In this document: piece by piece, positions 42,940-51,175 of the stretch | How the letters are laid out: each line of letters opens with the position of its first letter | How positions within the stretch are numbered: the stretch's first letter is position 1 | Assembly: GCA_021789555.1 (NCBI GenBank) | Contig: JAJYJK010000003.1 | Span: 64,756 to 128,755 of the forward strand | From: Nitrospirota bacterium | GTDB lineage: Bacteria; Nitrospirota; Thermodesulfovibrionia; Thermodesulfovibrionales; JdFR-88 | Length of the DNA stretch: 64,000 bases | Reading direction: 5' to 3' | Translations under genes and position numbers: made by a program | Notes under the pieces: generated by a model | What the model was told of the DNA's origin: nothing | The model's database searches: none | What the model saw: only the letters and a program-made list of their open reading frames with translations

Positions 42940-44435
42940 GCGGCGCTGACTTCCTTGCGCTTCTTCCCCTGATGCTAATCTCGGCCGCGCCGGTTGCGGT
43001 GATGCTGGCAATCGCCTTCTTCCGGGGACCCCGGCAAAGGGGAGTGGGGGGGGCGGGGCGGATGGCGGCGGCGCTTACGCTTTTGGGGTTGCTCATATCT
43101 TTTGTCTCGCTGCCGTTTGCGGCCGCATACGCCCCCAGGCATGTAACGCCGCTTTTGATCATCGACGACTACGCCCTTTTTTATATGGGCCTCATATTTG
43201 CCGCCACGTTCGCCGTGGCCCTGCTTTCATACGGTTATCTGGGGATGCTGCGCGAGAGGCGCGAGGAGTTTTACGTCCTGCTGCTGCTTGCAGCCGCGGG
43301 CTCCTCTGTGCTGGTGGCAAGCGCGCATTTCGCCTCCTTTTTCCTGGGCCTCGAGACCCTGAGCGTGTCGCTTTACGCCCTTGTCTCCTATCCCGCGTCG
43401 AGGGCTAAGGCGATTGAGGCGGGGGTAAAATACCTGGTGCTTGCGGCGGTCTCCTCGGCCTTTCTTCTTTTCGGCATGGCGCTTGTTTACGGGCAACTGG
43501 GGACGATGGAGTTCTCGGAGATCGCGCAAAGGGCGGCGGGGGCGGCGGGCCGCCTCGCGGAGCCCGCGTTTCTTGGCGCCCTTGCCCTTATCGCCGTGGG
43601 CTTCGGGTTCAAGCTCGCCGTCGCGCCGTTTCACATGTGGACGCCGGACGTATACGAGGGCGCGCCCGCGCCCGTTTCGGCATTTGTGGCGACGGTCTCG
43701 AAGGGCGCGGTCTTTGCGCTCTTCCTGCGGTATTTCGCCCTGGTGGACATCCACCAGATGGGCTCCCTGGCCCTCGTCGCCACCATAATCTCCATAGCCT
43801 CCATGTTCACAGGAAACCTGCTGGCGCTCCTGCAGGAAAACGTAAAGCGAATCCTCGCCTACTCGTCGATAGCGCACCTGGGCTATCTGGTTGTAGCCTT
43901 TCTCGCCAGCGGCCCCCTGCGGGTGACCGCGGTCTCATATTACCTGGTCTCCTACTTCATAGCGATGCTCGGGGCCTTCGGGGTCGTCTCCGTGCTTTCG
44001 GACGGGCAGGGCGACGCCGAGGACCTCGAGGCCTACCGGGGGCTTTCTTCCAGGCGGCCCTTCATAGCGGGCGTGTTTTCCGCGATGCTCTTTTCCCTTG
44101 CCGGCATCCCCTTGACCGCGGGTTTCATAGGCAAGTTCTACATAATCGCGGCAGGCGTGGGCTCGGCCCTCTGGCTGCTGGTCGCCGTCCTGGTGGCAAA
44201 CAGCGCAATCGGGCTTTATTACTACATCCGCGTGATCATAACGATGTATTCCGCGGAGGCCGCGGGGCCCGAAAGGGCAGAAGGGCCGGAAGGCGCAGCC
44301 GCCCCGCAGGGTGCGGCCGTCCCCCTCGGAGGGAGCCTCCTTCTGGCCGCGCTTACTCTCGGGCTTGTCTGGCTCGGCGTCTATCCCTCCCCACTTGTCT
44401 CCCTCATCCAGAAGACCATCCATGGTCTGATGTAG
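42936..44435 (+). CDS. nuoN: NADH-quinone oxidoreductase subunit N
   Basis: A protein of 499 residues, the third antiporter-like subunit. LGLETLSVSLYALVSYPAS with the Glu, VAPFHMWTPDVYEGAPAPVSAFVATVSKGA with the Lys, and YSSIAHLGYLVVAFLA are diagnostic. A short Gly/Ala/Glu-rich linker (GPERAEGPEGAAAPQGAAVP) precedes the last helix. The start overlaps the nuoM stop. Last gene of the locus. Confidence 0.95.
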   Translation: MSGADFLALLPLMLISAAPVAVMLAIAFFRGPRQRGVGGAGRMAAALTLLGLLISFVSLPFAAAYAPRHVTPLLIIDDYALFYMGLIFAATFAVALLSYGYLGMLRERREEFYVLLLLAAAGSSVLVASAHFASFFLGLETLSVSLYALVSYPASRAKAIEAGVKYLVLAAVSSAFLLFGMALVYGQLGTMEFSEIAQRAAGAAGRLAEPAFLGALALIAVGFGFKLAVAPFHMWTPDVYEGAPAPVSAFVATVSKGAVFALFLRYFALVDIHQMGSLALVATIISIASMFTGNLLALLQENVKRILAYSSIAHLGYLVVAFLASGPLRVTAVSYYLVSYFIAMLGAFGVVSVLSDGQGDAEDLEAYRGLSSRRPFIAGVFSAMLFSLAGIPLTAGFIGKFYIIAAGVGSALWLLVAVLVANSAIGLYYYIRVIITMYSAEAAGPERAEGPEGAAAPQGAAVPLGGSLLLAALTLGLVWLGVYPSPLVSLIQKTIHGLM

Positions 44436-44442
44436 GTTTTTA

Positions 44443-44476
44443 ATTTAACTTGCAATTGTCTGCAGCCTGCTGCATG
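44443..44476 (-). repeat. REP-like palindromic repeat, copy 2
   Basis: The complement carries GCAGCAGGCTGCAG, a short gap and TGCAAGTT-AA, matching 28361-28399. It lies directly after nuoN. Confidence 0.6.
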
Positions 44477-44519
44477 GTAATTGTCTTCCCCGCGGCAAGT
44501 TTTTGGCCGATGCAGGGGT

Positions 44520-44543
44520 CCCCGGAAAACTTGTTTTCCGGGG
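44520..44543. terminator. Strong hairpin between convergent nuoN and capA-like gene
   Basis: CCCCGGAAAAC-TT-GTTTTCCGGGG, a perfect 11-bp stem, with no long T-tract after it. It probably ends the nuo transcript and/or the opposing one. Confidence 0.5.
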
Positions 44544-44568
44544 CGGGGGCAATGCGCTCGCTATCCAT

Positions 44569-45723
44569 TCATTCGAAATCCCACTCGAGGGCCAATCTGC
44601 CGTCTTCGCCCAGGCTTGCCCGCGTATTGAACCGGCCCCCTTCGCGGGTAATCATGTCTGTCAGCCAGAGGGCATCATTAATTTCCGCCCTGTTTACCCT
44701 GAATCTTCTGATCAGGGTCGGGGTCATCCGCAGCGAGAGGAGCCTTCCGCTTGCCATGTCCGTTTTTGCGAAGTACATGAGGCCCAGTTCCGGCCTGAAA
44801 TGCTCATATCCCTCAATCCCCTCGTAGTCGTTTATGAAATCCCCGCAGCCATAGAGGATGAGTTTACCGCTGTGGACCTCGATGCCTTTTGGGTGGTGCG
44901 AGGAATGGCCGTGTATGATATCCACGCCGGCCTCGTCTATAAGCAGATATGCGAATTGCCTGAAGGCGTCCGGGACGTCGAACCCCCAGTTTCCGCCCCA
45001 GTGGACGGAGGCCACCACGATATCTCCTTGCCGCCGTTGTTTTTCGATTTCTTTTTTCAGCGGGCGGGCCGCGCCGGGCGTGAGGTCCGCAAGCAGGTTT
45101 ACGCCGGCCCTGTCTTCCGAGGCCGCCCAGTGGCGCGGTATGCCGCTGGTCTCGGAGCCCATCGAAAACACAAGCACCCTTCCGCCGTTTGCGGTCTTGA
45201 TGACGGCCGGAGCGGCGGCCGCGCCGATATTGCCGCCCGCGCCGCAGCAGGCGAGGCCCGCATTTTTTAATGTCATGATTGTCTCCGCGAGGCCCCGGAC
45301 CCCCCAGTCCAGGATGTGGTTGTTTGCGAGCGCGCAGCAATCTATCCCCGCGGCCGTTATGCAGGGGATGTTGGCCGGGTCCATCCTGTAATTGATCCCC
45401 TTGTCCTCGTAGTCTTCGCTCCTGGTGACCGCGGTTTCGAGGTTTATGATCTTCACATCCGGGCCTGCCAGCCGGAATTCCTCGAACGCGTCGCCCCAGA
45501 TGTAGGAGAAGCCGGCCGGTCCGGGTATCGGGCCGTGCGCCCGCTCGGCCAGTTCCACGTATCCAAGGGCGCTGTCCATATAGGGCTCATAGATGCGGGG
45601 GGCGGCGGGATGGGGCAATATCTGGTCTATGCCCCGGCCGGTCATTACATCTCCGCACATGAATATGGTGACGTCATTTGGACGCATAAGCCCCCCGCAG
45701 ATGCGATTCCCCGCCCTGTCCAT
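44569..45723 (-). CDS. CapA-family (poly-gamma-glutamate synthesis-like) metallophosphatase
   Basis: A protein of 384 residues. FMCGDVMTGRGID is the first metal-binding motif, INLETAVT and LANNHILDWG follow, then VASVHWGGNW and IIHGHSSHHPKG, together the calcineurin-like set of the CapA/PgsA family. Family members are tied to capsule or polyglutamate assembly but their substrate is often unknown. No signal peptide is evident; the first about 12 residues before MRPNDVTIF may be spurious, with a second ATG there. It is monocistronic, convergent with nuoN. Confidence 0.85.
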   Translation of the reverse strand: MDRAGNRICGGLMRPNDVTIFMCGDVMTGRGIDQILPHPAAPRIYEPYMDSALGYVELAERAHGPIPGPAGFSYIWGDAFEEFRLAGPDVKIINLETAVTRSEDYEDKGINYRMDPANIPCITAAGIDCCALANNHILDWGVRGLAETIMTLKNAGLACCGAGGNIGAAAAPAVIKTANGGRVLVFSMGSETSGIPRHWAASEDRAGVNLLADLTPGAARPLKKEIEKQRRQGDIVVASVHWGGNWGFDVPDAFRQFAYLLIDEAGVDIIHGHSSHHPKGIEVHSGKLILYGCGDFINDYEGIEGYEHFRPELGLMYFAKTDMASGRLLSLRMTPTLIRRFRVNRAEINDALWLTDMITREGGRFNTRASLGEDGRLALEWDFE

Positions 45724-45761
45724 ATCTTATCAGGGAAGGCGGGCCGCTAGATGACGCCCGG

Positions 45762-45790
45762 TTGACTAATTCTTCTCCATCTGGTATTTT
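45762..45790 (+). promoter_or_regulatory. Sigma-70-type promoter of the universal stress gene
   Basis: TTGACT (45762-45767), 17 nt, TATTTT (45785-45790), then AAGGAGGG and the ATG at 45826. Confidence 0.55.
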
Positions 45791-45825
45791 CCAATCTGGT
45801 TCTTCACTTATAAGGAGGGTTTTTT

Positions 45826-46248
45826 ATGTTTAAAAGGATACTGGTGCCTTTTGACGGTTCGGATAAATCCCGTGACGCGTTCGATTTGGCGCTTGAACTG
45901 GCCTCGTTGCAAAAGCCGACCTCGACAATTTTCGCCGTCTCCGTCGTCCAGCCGCCGGAGTCGCTCTATTTCGTGGACATGAGCGGCGCCGTGGATGCGG
46001 CCATGAGCCATTATGAGCAGATGCTCGGCGAATTGGCCGCGAAGGCGAGGGAGAAGGGTCTGTTCGTAAAGACCGAGGTCGTGATAGGCCATCCCGCCGA
46101 CAAGATCGTGAAGATGGCCGCGGAGAAGGGCTGCGATCTGATAGTGGTCGGCCACAAGGGGAGGTCCGCGATAGAGGGTTTCCTGCTGGGGTCGGTGTCA
46201 AGGAGGGTCGCGGCCGAGGCCGGCTGCACGGTGACAATCGTCAAATAA
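45826..46248 (+). CDS. Universal stress protein (UspA family)
   Basis: A protein of 140 residues, with KRILVPFDGSDKSRDAFDLA at the start and VVGHKGRSAIEGFLLGSVSRRV as the ATP-binding loop near the end. AAGGAGGG lies 7 nt upstream. A single gene with its own promoter. It is more canonical than the family member at 27712-28173. Confidence 0.93.
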   Translation: MFKRILVPFDGSDKSRDAFDLALELASLQKPTSTIFAVSVVQPPESLYFVDMSGAVDAAMSHYEQMLGELAAKAREKGLFVKTEVVIGHPADKIVKMAAEKGCDLIVVGHKGRSAIEGFLLGSVSRRVAAEAGCTVTIVK

Positions 46249-46299
46249 GCCTCTACCGCCCTCAACCACAGCCCGCCTCCCGCCCTGCGAGGCCTTTTT

Positions 46300-46360
46300 T
46301 CTATTAATGGGGCAGTAAAAAAGTATCCACATGAATTTCAAAAGAGGCTCATAAACGGGT
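46300..46360 (+). repeat. Dispersed repeat pair, copy 2
   Basis: 46327-46346 is identical over 20 bp to the complement of 16155-16174, with partly conserved flanks (CTATTAATGG, GGCAG). It lies in the gap between the universal stress and uppP genes. Confidence 0.55.
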
Positions 46361-46383
46361 GCGATAGCTGAACGGGGCCTGGG

Positions 46384-47277
46384 TTAGAGGCCGCTGAAAT
46401 GCAGCGAAAGGACGACGGCCGAAGCCAGCAGGCAGTAAATGCCAAAATAGTGCCAGCGGCCCCGCTCCAGCCAGTTTGAAAGCCAGCGGAGGGCCATCAG
46501 GCCGGAGATGAAGCTAAACACCATGCCCAGGAGGCTTGGATAGAGCAGGCCCGCCGCGCCGGCGAGGTCCAAAAGCGGCATATGCTGGGCCGCCATCAGC
46601 CTCCATAGCTCGCGGGCAATCGCGACAGGGGTGAGGACGACGGCCAGCGCGAAACTGAACTCCTCGGCCGGTATCTTTTTCATCCCCAGCATGAGGCCCG
46701 TGGATATCGTGGCCCCCGAGCGCGAGAACCCCCGGAACGGCAGACAGAGGCCCTGCACCGCGCCTATCAGGCAGGAGCCCTTCATGTCGAGCTCCCTCTG
46801 CCCGGCCGGGGCCTTTGCGCCGGAAGGGGGCCGGTCTTTCAATCCGGAGATTATTATCAGGACCCCCGCCGCCGCAAGCGCCGTCCCGATGATGGTCAGA
46901 TTGCCGAATATCTGTTCCACCTGCGCGTGCGGACCTCCGCCCAGCACGAATTTTTCGATGACTTTTTTAAGCAGCAGGCCCACCGCGCCCGTAAAAACGG
47001 TGGCCGCCGCTATGAACGCCGCGGAATCCCGCAAGGCCTTGCGGGAACTGAAAAAACTCCTCTTCCATGACCTCCAGAAATAGAAGATGACCGCAAACAT
47101 GGTGCCCGTGTGGAGCATGACCAGCAGGAGGGTCATCTCCGGGGCCGTGGGGTCCAGTCCCAGGAGTTTTTCCGCCAGGATTACATGCGCGGAACTCGAC
47201 ACAGGCAGCAGTTCCGCGGCCCCCTGGACAACGGCAAGCAACAGCACCTTAAGCAACATGATTCCCAAAGATAACAT
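46384..47277 (-). CDS. uppP: Undecaprenyl-diphosphatase
   Basis: A protein of 297 residues with about eight membrane segments. LLPVSSSAHVILAEKLLG matches the LPVSSSGH motif with Ala in place of Gly, and FRGFSRSGATISTGLMLG is the second active-site motif, with the catalytic Arg and Ser. It recycles undecaprenyl diphosphate, the lipid carrier for peptidoglycan and for glycans such as those of the 1-7.7 kb locus. It is divergent from pstS. Confidence 0.93.
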   Translation of the reverse strand: MLSLGIMLLKVLLLAVVQGAAELLPVSSSAHVILAEKLLGLDPTAPEMTLLLVMLHTGTMFAVIFYFWRSWKRSFFSSRKALRDSAAFIAAATVFTGAVGLLLKKVIEKFVLGGGPHAQVEQIFGNLTIIGTALAAAGVLIIISGLKDRPPSGAKAPAGQRELDMKGSCLIGAVQGLCLPFRGFSRSGATISTGLMLGMKKIPAEEFSFALAVVLTPVAIARELWRLMAAQHMPLLDLAGAAGLLYPSLLGMVFSFISGLMALRWLSNWLERGRWHYFGIYCLLASAVVLSLHFSGL

Positions 47278-47353
47278 CTTCGGGGCTTAACTGGCAAATT
47301 TGGAGCCCCCGTTACCCGGCATACGGGATGCAGCGAGTGGAAACTTAACCTTC

Positions 47354-47387
47354 CTGTAACTTTTCTGTAATAACATACTTTTATGCT
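47354..47387 (+). promoter_or_regulatory. Pho box and -10 of pstS
   Basis: Two direct heptamers CTGTAAC (47354-47360) and CTGTAAT (47365-47371) separated by TTTT give the 11-bp PhoB repeat pattern. TATGCT at 47382-47387, 10 nt further, serves as the -10. This predicts phosphate-starvation control by a PhoB-like regulator. Confidence 0.75.
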
Positions 47388-47421
47388 AATTGAAAATCAA
47401 AACCCAAAGGAGGTTTTAAAG

Positions 47422-48432
47422 ATGAAAAGATTGGTTGGTATTCTCCTGATTCTGGCTGCCCCGCTTGTCTTCGGGACGGCCTTTGCGGCCGAGACGCTAA
47501 ACGGGGCCGGTTCCACGTTCGCCTATCCGATATATTCGGCCTGGGCGTACGCGTACGGCAAGGTGACGGGTGTGCAGTTGAATTACCAGTCGATAGGCTC
47601 GGGAGGCGGCATCCAGCAGATTACAAACAAGACCGTTGCTTTCGGCGCCTCCGACGCGCCGCTTCCGCCCGCTGAGCTTGCGAAAAAACATTTCCTGCAG
47701 TTCCCCACGGTCATCGGGGGCGTCGTGCCGGTAGTGAACATTCCGGGTATCAGGGCCGGCCAGATGAAACTCGACGGCGCCACGCTTTCCGGGATATACC
47801 TGGGCGAGATCAGGTCCTGGAATGATCCAAGGATAAAGGCCCTGAATCCCGGGCTCAATCTTCCCAACCATGCGATTACGACTATCCACAGGTCGGAAGG
47901 CTCCGGTACGACCGCGATCTTCACCACGTACCTGGGCGCGGTTTCGCCTGCATGGAAGGCCAAAGTCGGCGCCGGTACGGCCGTGAAATGGCCCGTGGGC
48001 CTCGGGGCCAAGGGCAGCGAGGGGGTCGCCAACTATGTAAACAGGGTCCCCTATTCCATAGGCTATGTGGAGTTCGCCTATATCCTGCAGGAGAAGATGG
48101 CCTATGCGCTCATGAAAAACAAGGCGGGCCTGTATGTTTCGCCCACCTTCCAGAGTTTCAAGGACGCCGCGGCCAAGGCGGATTTCAGCCCCGCCAAGGA
48201 TTTTTACCTGTGGCTTGTGAACGCCCCCGGCAAGACATCATGGCCGATTGCCGGAGGCACTTTCATCCTGCTTTCGAAGGACCTGCCGCAGTCCAATAGA
48301 AAGGTCGTGAAGTTTTTTGACTGGTCTTACAAAAACGGCGACCCGGCAGCCGAGAAGCTTGCCTATGTCCCCTTGCCGTTAGTCCTGAAGAACAAGATAA
48401 GGGCCTACTGGAAGAAGGCGGGAATTTACTAG
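47422..48432 (+). CDS. pstS: Phosphate ABC transporter substrate-binding protein
   Basis: A protein of 336 residues with a Sec signal peptide (about 1-22, ending FAA). Phosphate-binding motifs: NGAGSTFAYP, YQSIGSGGGIQQI, FGASDAPL and RSEGSGTTAIF. AAAGGAGG 8 nt upstream decides the ATG at 47422. No pstC, pstA, pstB or phoU follows; the gene stands alone with a Pho box before and a terminator after, so the permease must be encoded elsewhere. Confidence 0.95.
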   Translation: MKRLVGILLILAAPLVFGTAFAAETLNGAGSTFAYPIYSAWAYAYGKVTGVQLNYQSIGSGGGIQQITNKTVAFGASDAPLPPAELAKKHFLQFPTVIGGVVPVVNIPGIRAGQMKLDGATLSGIYLGEIRSWNDPRIKALNPGLNLPNHAITTIHRSEGSGTTAIFTTYLGAVSPAWKAKVGAGTAVKWPVGLGAKGSEGVANYVNRVPYSIGYVEFAYILQEKMAYALMKNKAGLYVSPTFQSFKDAAAKADFSPAKDFYLWLVNAPGKTSWPIAGGTFILLSKDLPQSNRKVVKFFDWSYKNGDPAAEKLAYVPLPLVLKNKIRAYWKKAGIY

Positions 48433-48451
48433 AATCTTCGCCTGTCGCTTG

Positions 48452-48488
48452 AAAGGCCGGGGTGAAATCTTCACCCGGCCTTTTTTTT
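48452..48488 (+). terminator. Intrinsic terminator of pstS
   Basis: An AAAGGCCGGGGTGAA arm pairs with TTCACCCGGCC, followed by eight T (48481-48488). Confidence 0.85.
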
Positions 48489-48500
48489 CGGCCGAATGTA

Positions 48501-49511
48501 TCAGAATACATAGCGCACGCCCAGAGAGGTCGTGTAACGCGGCGCAAGCTGCACTCCGTTAAGGTTCTGATATACGGGCAGTTGGACGAAGCCGTAGACG
48601 GAAAAATGAAAACTGACCGGCACGTCCATACCCGGGCTGAGATATAACAGCGTTCCGCCGGTGCTGATTGTGTCCGCCTGCGCTCCGGAATCCCGCTCTA
48701 CGGCGCGGAAGTTGAGCTGCATCTGGGGAAAGAAACGGGAAAAACCGAGATAGCGCAGGCCCAGGTTGAGGTTGAGGCCATTGCCCGGCCTGTATTCATT
48801 TTTCGAATAGAGCGCCGACTGGACAATCGCTTGCGCGAAATAACCCCATTTGGGGCTCAGGGCGTCGACGTAATATGCTCCAAGTATCACATCGGTCGTG
48901 CCGGTGCCCGGTTGCAAGCCACGGTCTATGGGGACCGGGCCGGGCGCGGTCGGATCGGTCGATGTCCCGGTTTCGGTATAGCTGCCGGTCGGCAGTTTGA
49001 GTCCGAAGAGCACGCCGGCATTGCCCCGCGGGAAAAAGCCCTGATAACGTCCTATCACCTTCATGTCGCCAAGGCCGGAAGTATGAGAGTCGTACTGCCC
49101 TCCGCCCGGGCCGGGCGTGATCCCGTTGGAATTCGTCCCAAGCGTGCTGTGGCTCCTGTCAATCCAGGGCAGTTGAATATTGATGCCCCAATAGGGATTT
49201 CTGCTGTAGTCTATCCCCAATGTAAAATAATTGTTCCGGGTGTATTTCTCGACTTCCTGAGGCGCGCCGTCATTCGTGATCCGGCTTGCGGCAACGGGCG
49301 AAATGGTCCCGGTCCCGCTTCGAAGCTGGTCCTGGTTTATATAATCGTAGCGAAAGTCCAGCTTTATGCCGGCCGCGGAAGAAAACTGCAGGTTGTTCCA
49401 ATCGGGGCTCAACATGCAGCCGCAACTTGCGCAGGCCCAGACATCCGCCGGAGCGAGCAGCCATATGATAAATGCCAGGCCGAGCCCGGCGGAACTGATT
49501 ATTTTACGCAT
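48501..49511 (-). CDS. Outer-membrane beta-barrel protein
   Basis: A protein of 336 residues with a signal peptide (about 1-26), then a short Cys-rich mature N-terminus (CASCGC). A barrel-like alternation of aromatic and polar residues follows (YFTLGIDYSRNPYWGINIQL, LGLRYLGFSRFFPQMQLNFR), ending in Phe (GVRYVF), the usual barrel insertion signal. It resembles poorly characterised transporter-like or MetA-type porins. It is convergent with pstS. The cargo is unknown, and the Cys motif may bind a metal. Confidence 0.7.
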   Translation of the reverse strand: MRKIISSAGLGLAFIIWLLAPADVWACASCGCMLSPDWNNLQFSSAAGIKLDFRYDYINQDQLRSGTGTISPVAASRITNDGAPQEVEKYTRNNYFTLGIDYSRNPYWGINIQLPWIDRSHSTLGTNSNGITPGPGGGQYDSHTSGLGDMKVIGRYQGFFPRGNAGVLFGLKLPTGSYTETGTSTDPTAPGPVPIDRGLQPGTGTTDVILGAYYVDALSPKWGYFAQAIVQSALYSKNEYRPGNGLNLNLGLRYLGFSRFFPQMQLNFRAVERDSGAQADTISTGGTLLYLSPGMDVPVSFHFSVYGFVQLPVYQNLNGVQLAPRYTTSLGVRYVF

Positions 49512-49561
49512 GAAGTTTCTCTCCTGTATTGAATAGTGAATCTCCCCCCGTGCGGATATGT

Positions 49562-49597
49562 CCGGAACGGGAAGGGGGGAAATGCTTCCCGTTCCGG
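49562..49597. terminator. Hairpin downstream of the split-Soret-like cytochrome
   Basis: A perfect 13-bp stem, CCGGAACGGGAAG (49562-49574) with CTTCCCGTTCCGG (49585-49597), between two minus-strand genes. There is no U-tract, so it may instead be a processing or stabilising hairpin. Confidence 0.45.
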
Positions 49598-49628
49598 CGT
49601 GAGAGGGGGTCTGCTTTAAAAAAACCCC

Positions 49629-50414
49629 CTATTTCGTCAAAGTATCATAGGTCTCGTTGGGCGAGGGGACATCGTGTCCGTGGCAGTCCATGCAGTTGTT
49701 CTGGGACGTGATGCCATTCGCCAATACGTTGTACAGCGGCTTGTGCTTAGGCGTGTACTTGCCGTCCGCCCACGCGTTAAGCATCTTCGTCGCATATATT
49801 GCGACATTTGCCGAAAGGCGGGCGCACCTTTCCACCCTCTGCTTGGTCAGAAAACCTACGCCTTCCACCCTCATCCACCTGCCCACTGAGATGTGGCAGA
49901 TGGGGGTGCCGGCTATGGTCATGTGCTTGATATCGGCGTACAGTACCTTTGCGGGAGTAAAGGACGGCAGTTCGGTGTAGGAATAGTAGAAGGCGAGGTC
50001 GTTGACCATCTGCTCTGCGGTGTCGGTGTCCTTTGTGGTCAGCCCAATGACTACGCCCGCGCCGGGCATCGTCCCGCAGAGAGCACCCCAGCCCGCCAGG
50101 CCGCCGTGTCCCCATCTGTAGGCATCGATGGGGAAATTCTTCCATCCGCCGGCGCCTTTCTTCTGCAAGTTCCCGACGAGTCCGGCGATGACCGAGGACG
50201 TACACCACCTCTTGCCATAGTTTTCATAGGCGAGCTGGCCTACCTCCTGCGGGTCCAGTTTCACGTACTTGTACTCTGAGGCGTATTCATATGCGTCCGC
50301 ATTTTTTGCGATGTTGAGTGCGCCAAGAGACAGGGCCGCAGCGCCAAGAGCAGCCGCTTTCCCGCCGTTTACAATCATATCCCGTCTTGAAAGTCCTTCT
50401 TTATCAGCTAACAT
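49629..50414 (-). CDS. Split-Soret-type cytochrome c, Tat-exported
   Basis: A protein of 261 residues. The N-terminus has a twin-arginine signal (LSRRDMIVNGGKAAALGAAA). The mature part resembles the Desulfovibrio split-Soret cytochrome family: RWCTSSVIAGLVG, GALCGTMPGAGVVIGL and an ERCARLSANV region with Cys. A single C-terminal haem motif, CMDCHGH, is seen. Such proteins sit in the periplasm with a solvent-exposed haem and an extra cofactor site. AGGAGGAAA precedes the ATG. It is separated from the upstream gene by a strong terminator. Confidence 0.72.
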   Translation of the reverse strand: MLADKEGLSRRDMIVNGGKAAALGAAALSLGALNIAKNADAYEYASEYKYVKLDPQEVGQLAYENYGKRWCTSSVIAGLVGNLQKKGAGGWKNFPIDAYRWGHGGLAGWGALCGTMPGAGVVIGLTTKDTDTAEQMVNDLAFYYSYTELPSFTPAKVLYADIKHMTIAGTPICHISVGRWMRVEGVGFLTKQRVERCARLSANVAIYATKMLNAWADGKYTPKHKPLYNVLANGITSQNNCMDCHGHDVPSPNETYDTLTK

Positions 50415-50506
50415 CGATGTTTCCTCCTCGGTTTTATATGTTGTTTCAAGATGTCCGTCTTGAAAGTTTCTCTCTCATCCCCTGTTTCAGAGGTTTTTTT
50501 AAAAAA

Positions 50507-50553
50507 GGCTCCGCTTCAAGTCCCGGGAAACCGGGTAGTCCCGAAGCGGAGCC
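50507..50553 (-). terminator. Composite hairpin with U-tract upstream of the cytochrome gene
   Basis: Outer stem GGCTCCGCTTC (50507-50517) with GAAGCGGAGCC (50543-50553). The inner stem CCCGG-GAAA-CCGGG reads with the loop TTTC on the minus strand. On that strand it is followed by TTTTTT. It may terminate the 98-residue-protein transcript or act as a leader attenuator. The rest of the gap (50415-50735) holds no gene I can support. Confidence 0.65.
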
Positions 50554-50735
50554 AGTCTGCAAGGGAGGAATCCGTTAAACGAATCCCGGGCACACTGCGC
50601 GCAAAAATCCTCTTCGGGAACCAATAATGGCGTCCTGAAAACCAGCGGATTGCCGTGAGCCGGAGGGCGCAACTCATTTCCCTCAACCTTTTCCGCCTTC
50701 AGGCGGAAGAGGACCTCATGACAAACCGGATTTTT

Positions 50736-51032
50736 TCAGGACTGCGGATTGGGTTTGGGAGGGCGTTCCTTCGAGACGGAAAGCAGAAGCGGCTTGAAAT
50801 CCTGCTCCCGTATTTCAAGTGAATGTGCAAAAACCATGTGGTATACTTTAGCGGCAAACACCGGAATGAACGGCATGGACTGGCTGGCCAGCCCGCCTTT
50901 GCCATGATTGCAAACATCGAGAGTCAGCAGGAAGGTTTTCCCCCCCGGGGACGGCCTTTCCACGGGCGCATATCCTATCGGCACGAGCGAAGCCGCAAGG
51001 AAGACCAGCATTGCTGCGGCCACTAATTTCAT
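50736..51032 (-). CDS. Small exported hypothetical protein
   Basis: A protein of 98 residues. A clear Sec signal (MKLVAAAMLVFLAASLVPIG, cleavage near YA) precedes a short mature chain with one Cys (LDVCNHG) and a Pro/Lys-rich end. I do not recognise the family. No good ribosome site is seen. It is divergent from the DUF2318 gene and upstream of the split-Soret-like cytochrome on the same strand. Confidence 0.5.
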   Translation of the reverse strand: MKLVAAAMLVFLAASLVPIGYAPVERPSPGGKTFLLTLDVCNHGKGGLASQSMPFIPVFAAKVYHMVFAHSLEIREQDFKPLLLSVSKERPPKPNPQS

Positions 51033-51175
51033 GCAGTATGTTATTTGACATGGCAGGCGGTGTCAACATAAAATTACAATTTTAGATAAATTGTATTGTA
51101 CGCCTGACAGTCCGGCCTTGCCGGCAGCCGGTTTTTGCCAGGGTGCTTCTATTGCCGATTGATTAAAATCCGGTC

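Noticed and set aside
39300-44435. Mrp-type antiporter instead of complex I subunits
   Set aside because: The complete nuoA-N order with all Fe-S subunits leaves no doubt.
50415-50735. Cyclic-di-GMP riboswitch before the split-Soret-like cytochrome gene
   Set aside because: A hairpin with a tetraloop was suggestive, but the conserved internal GCAAAGCC-type elements of the GEMM motif are absent.
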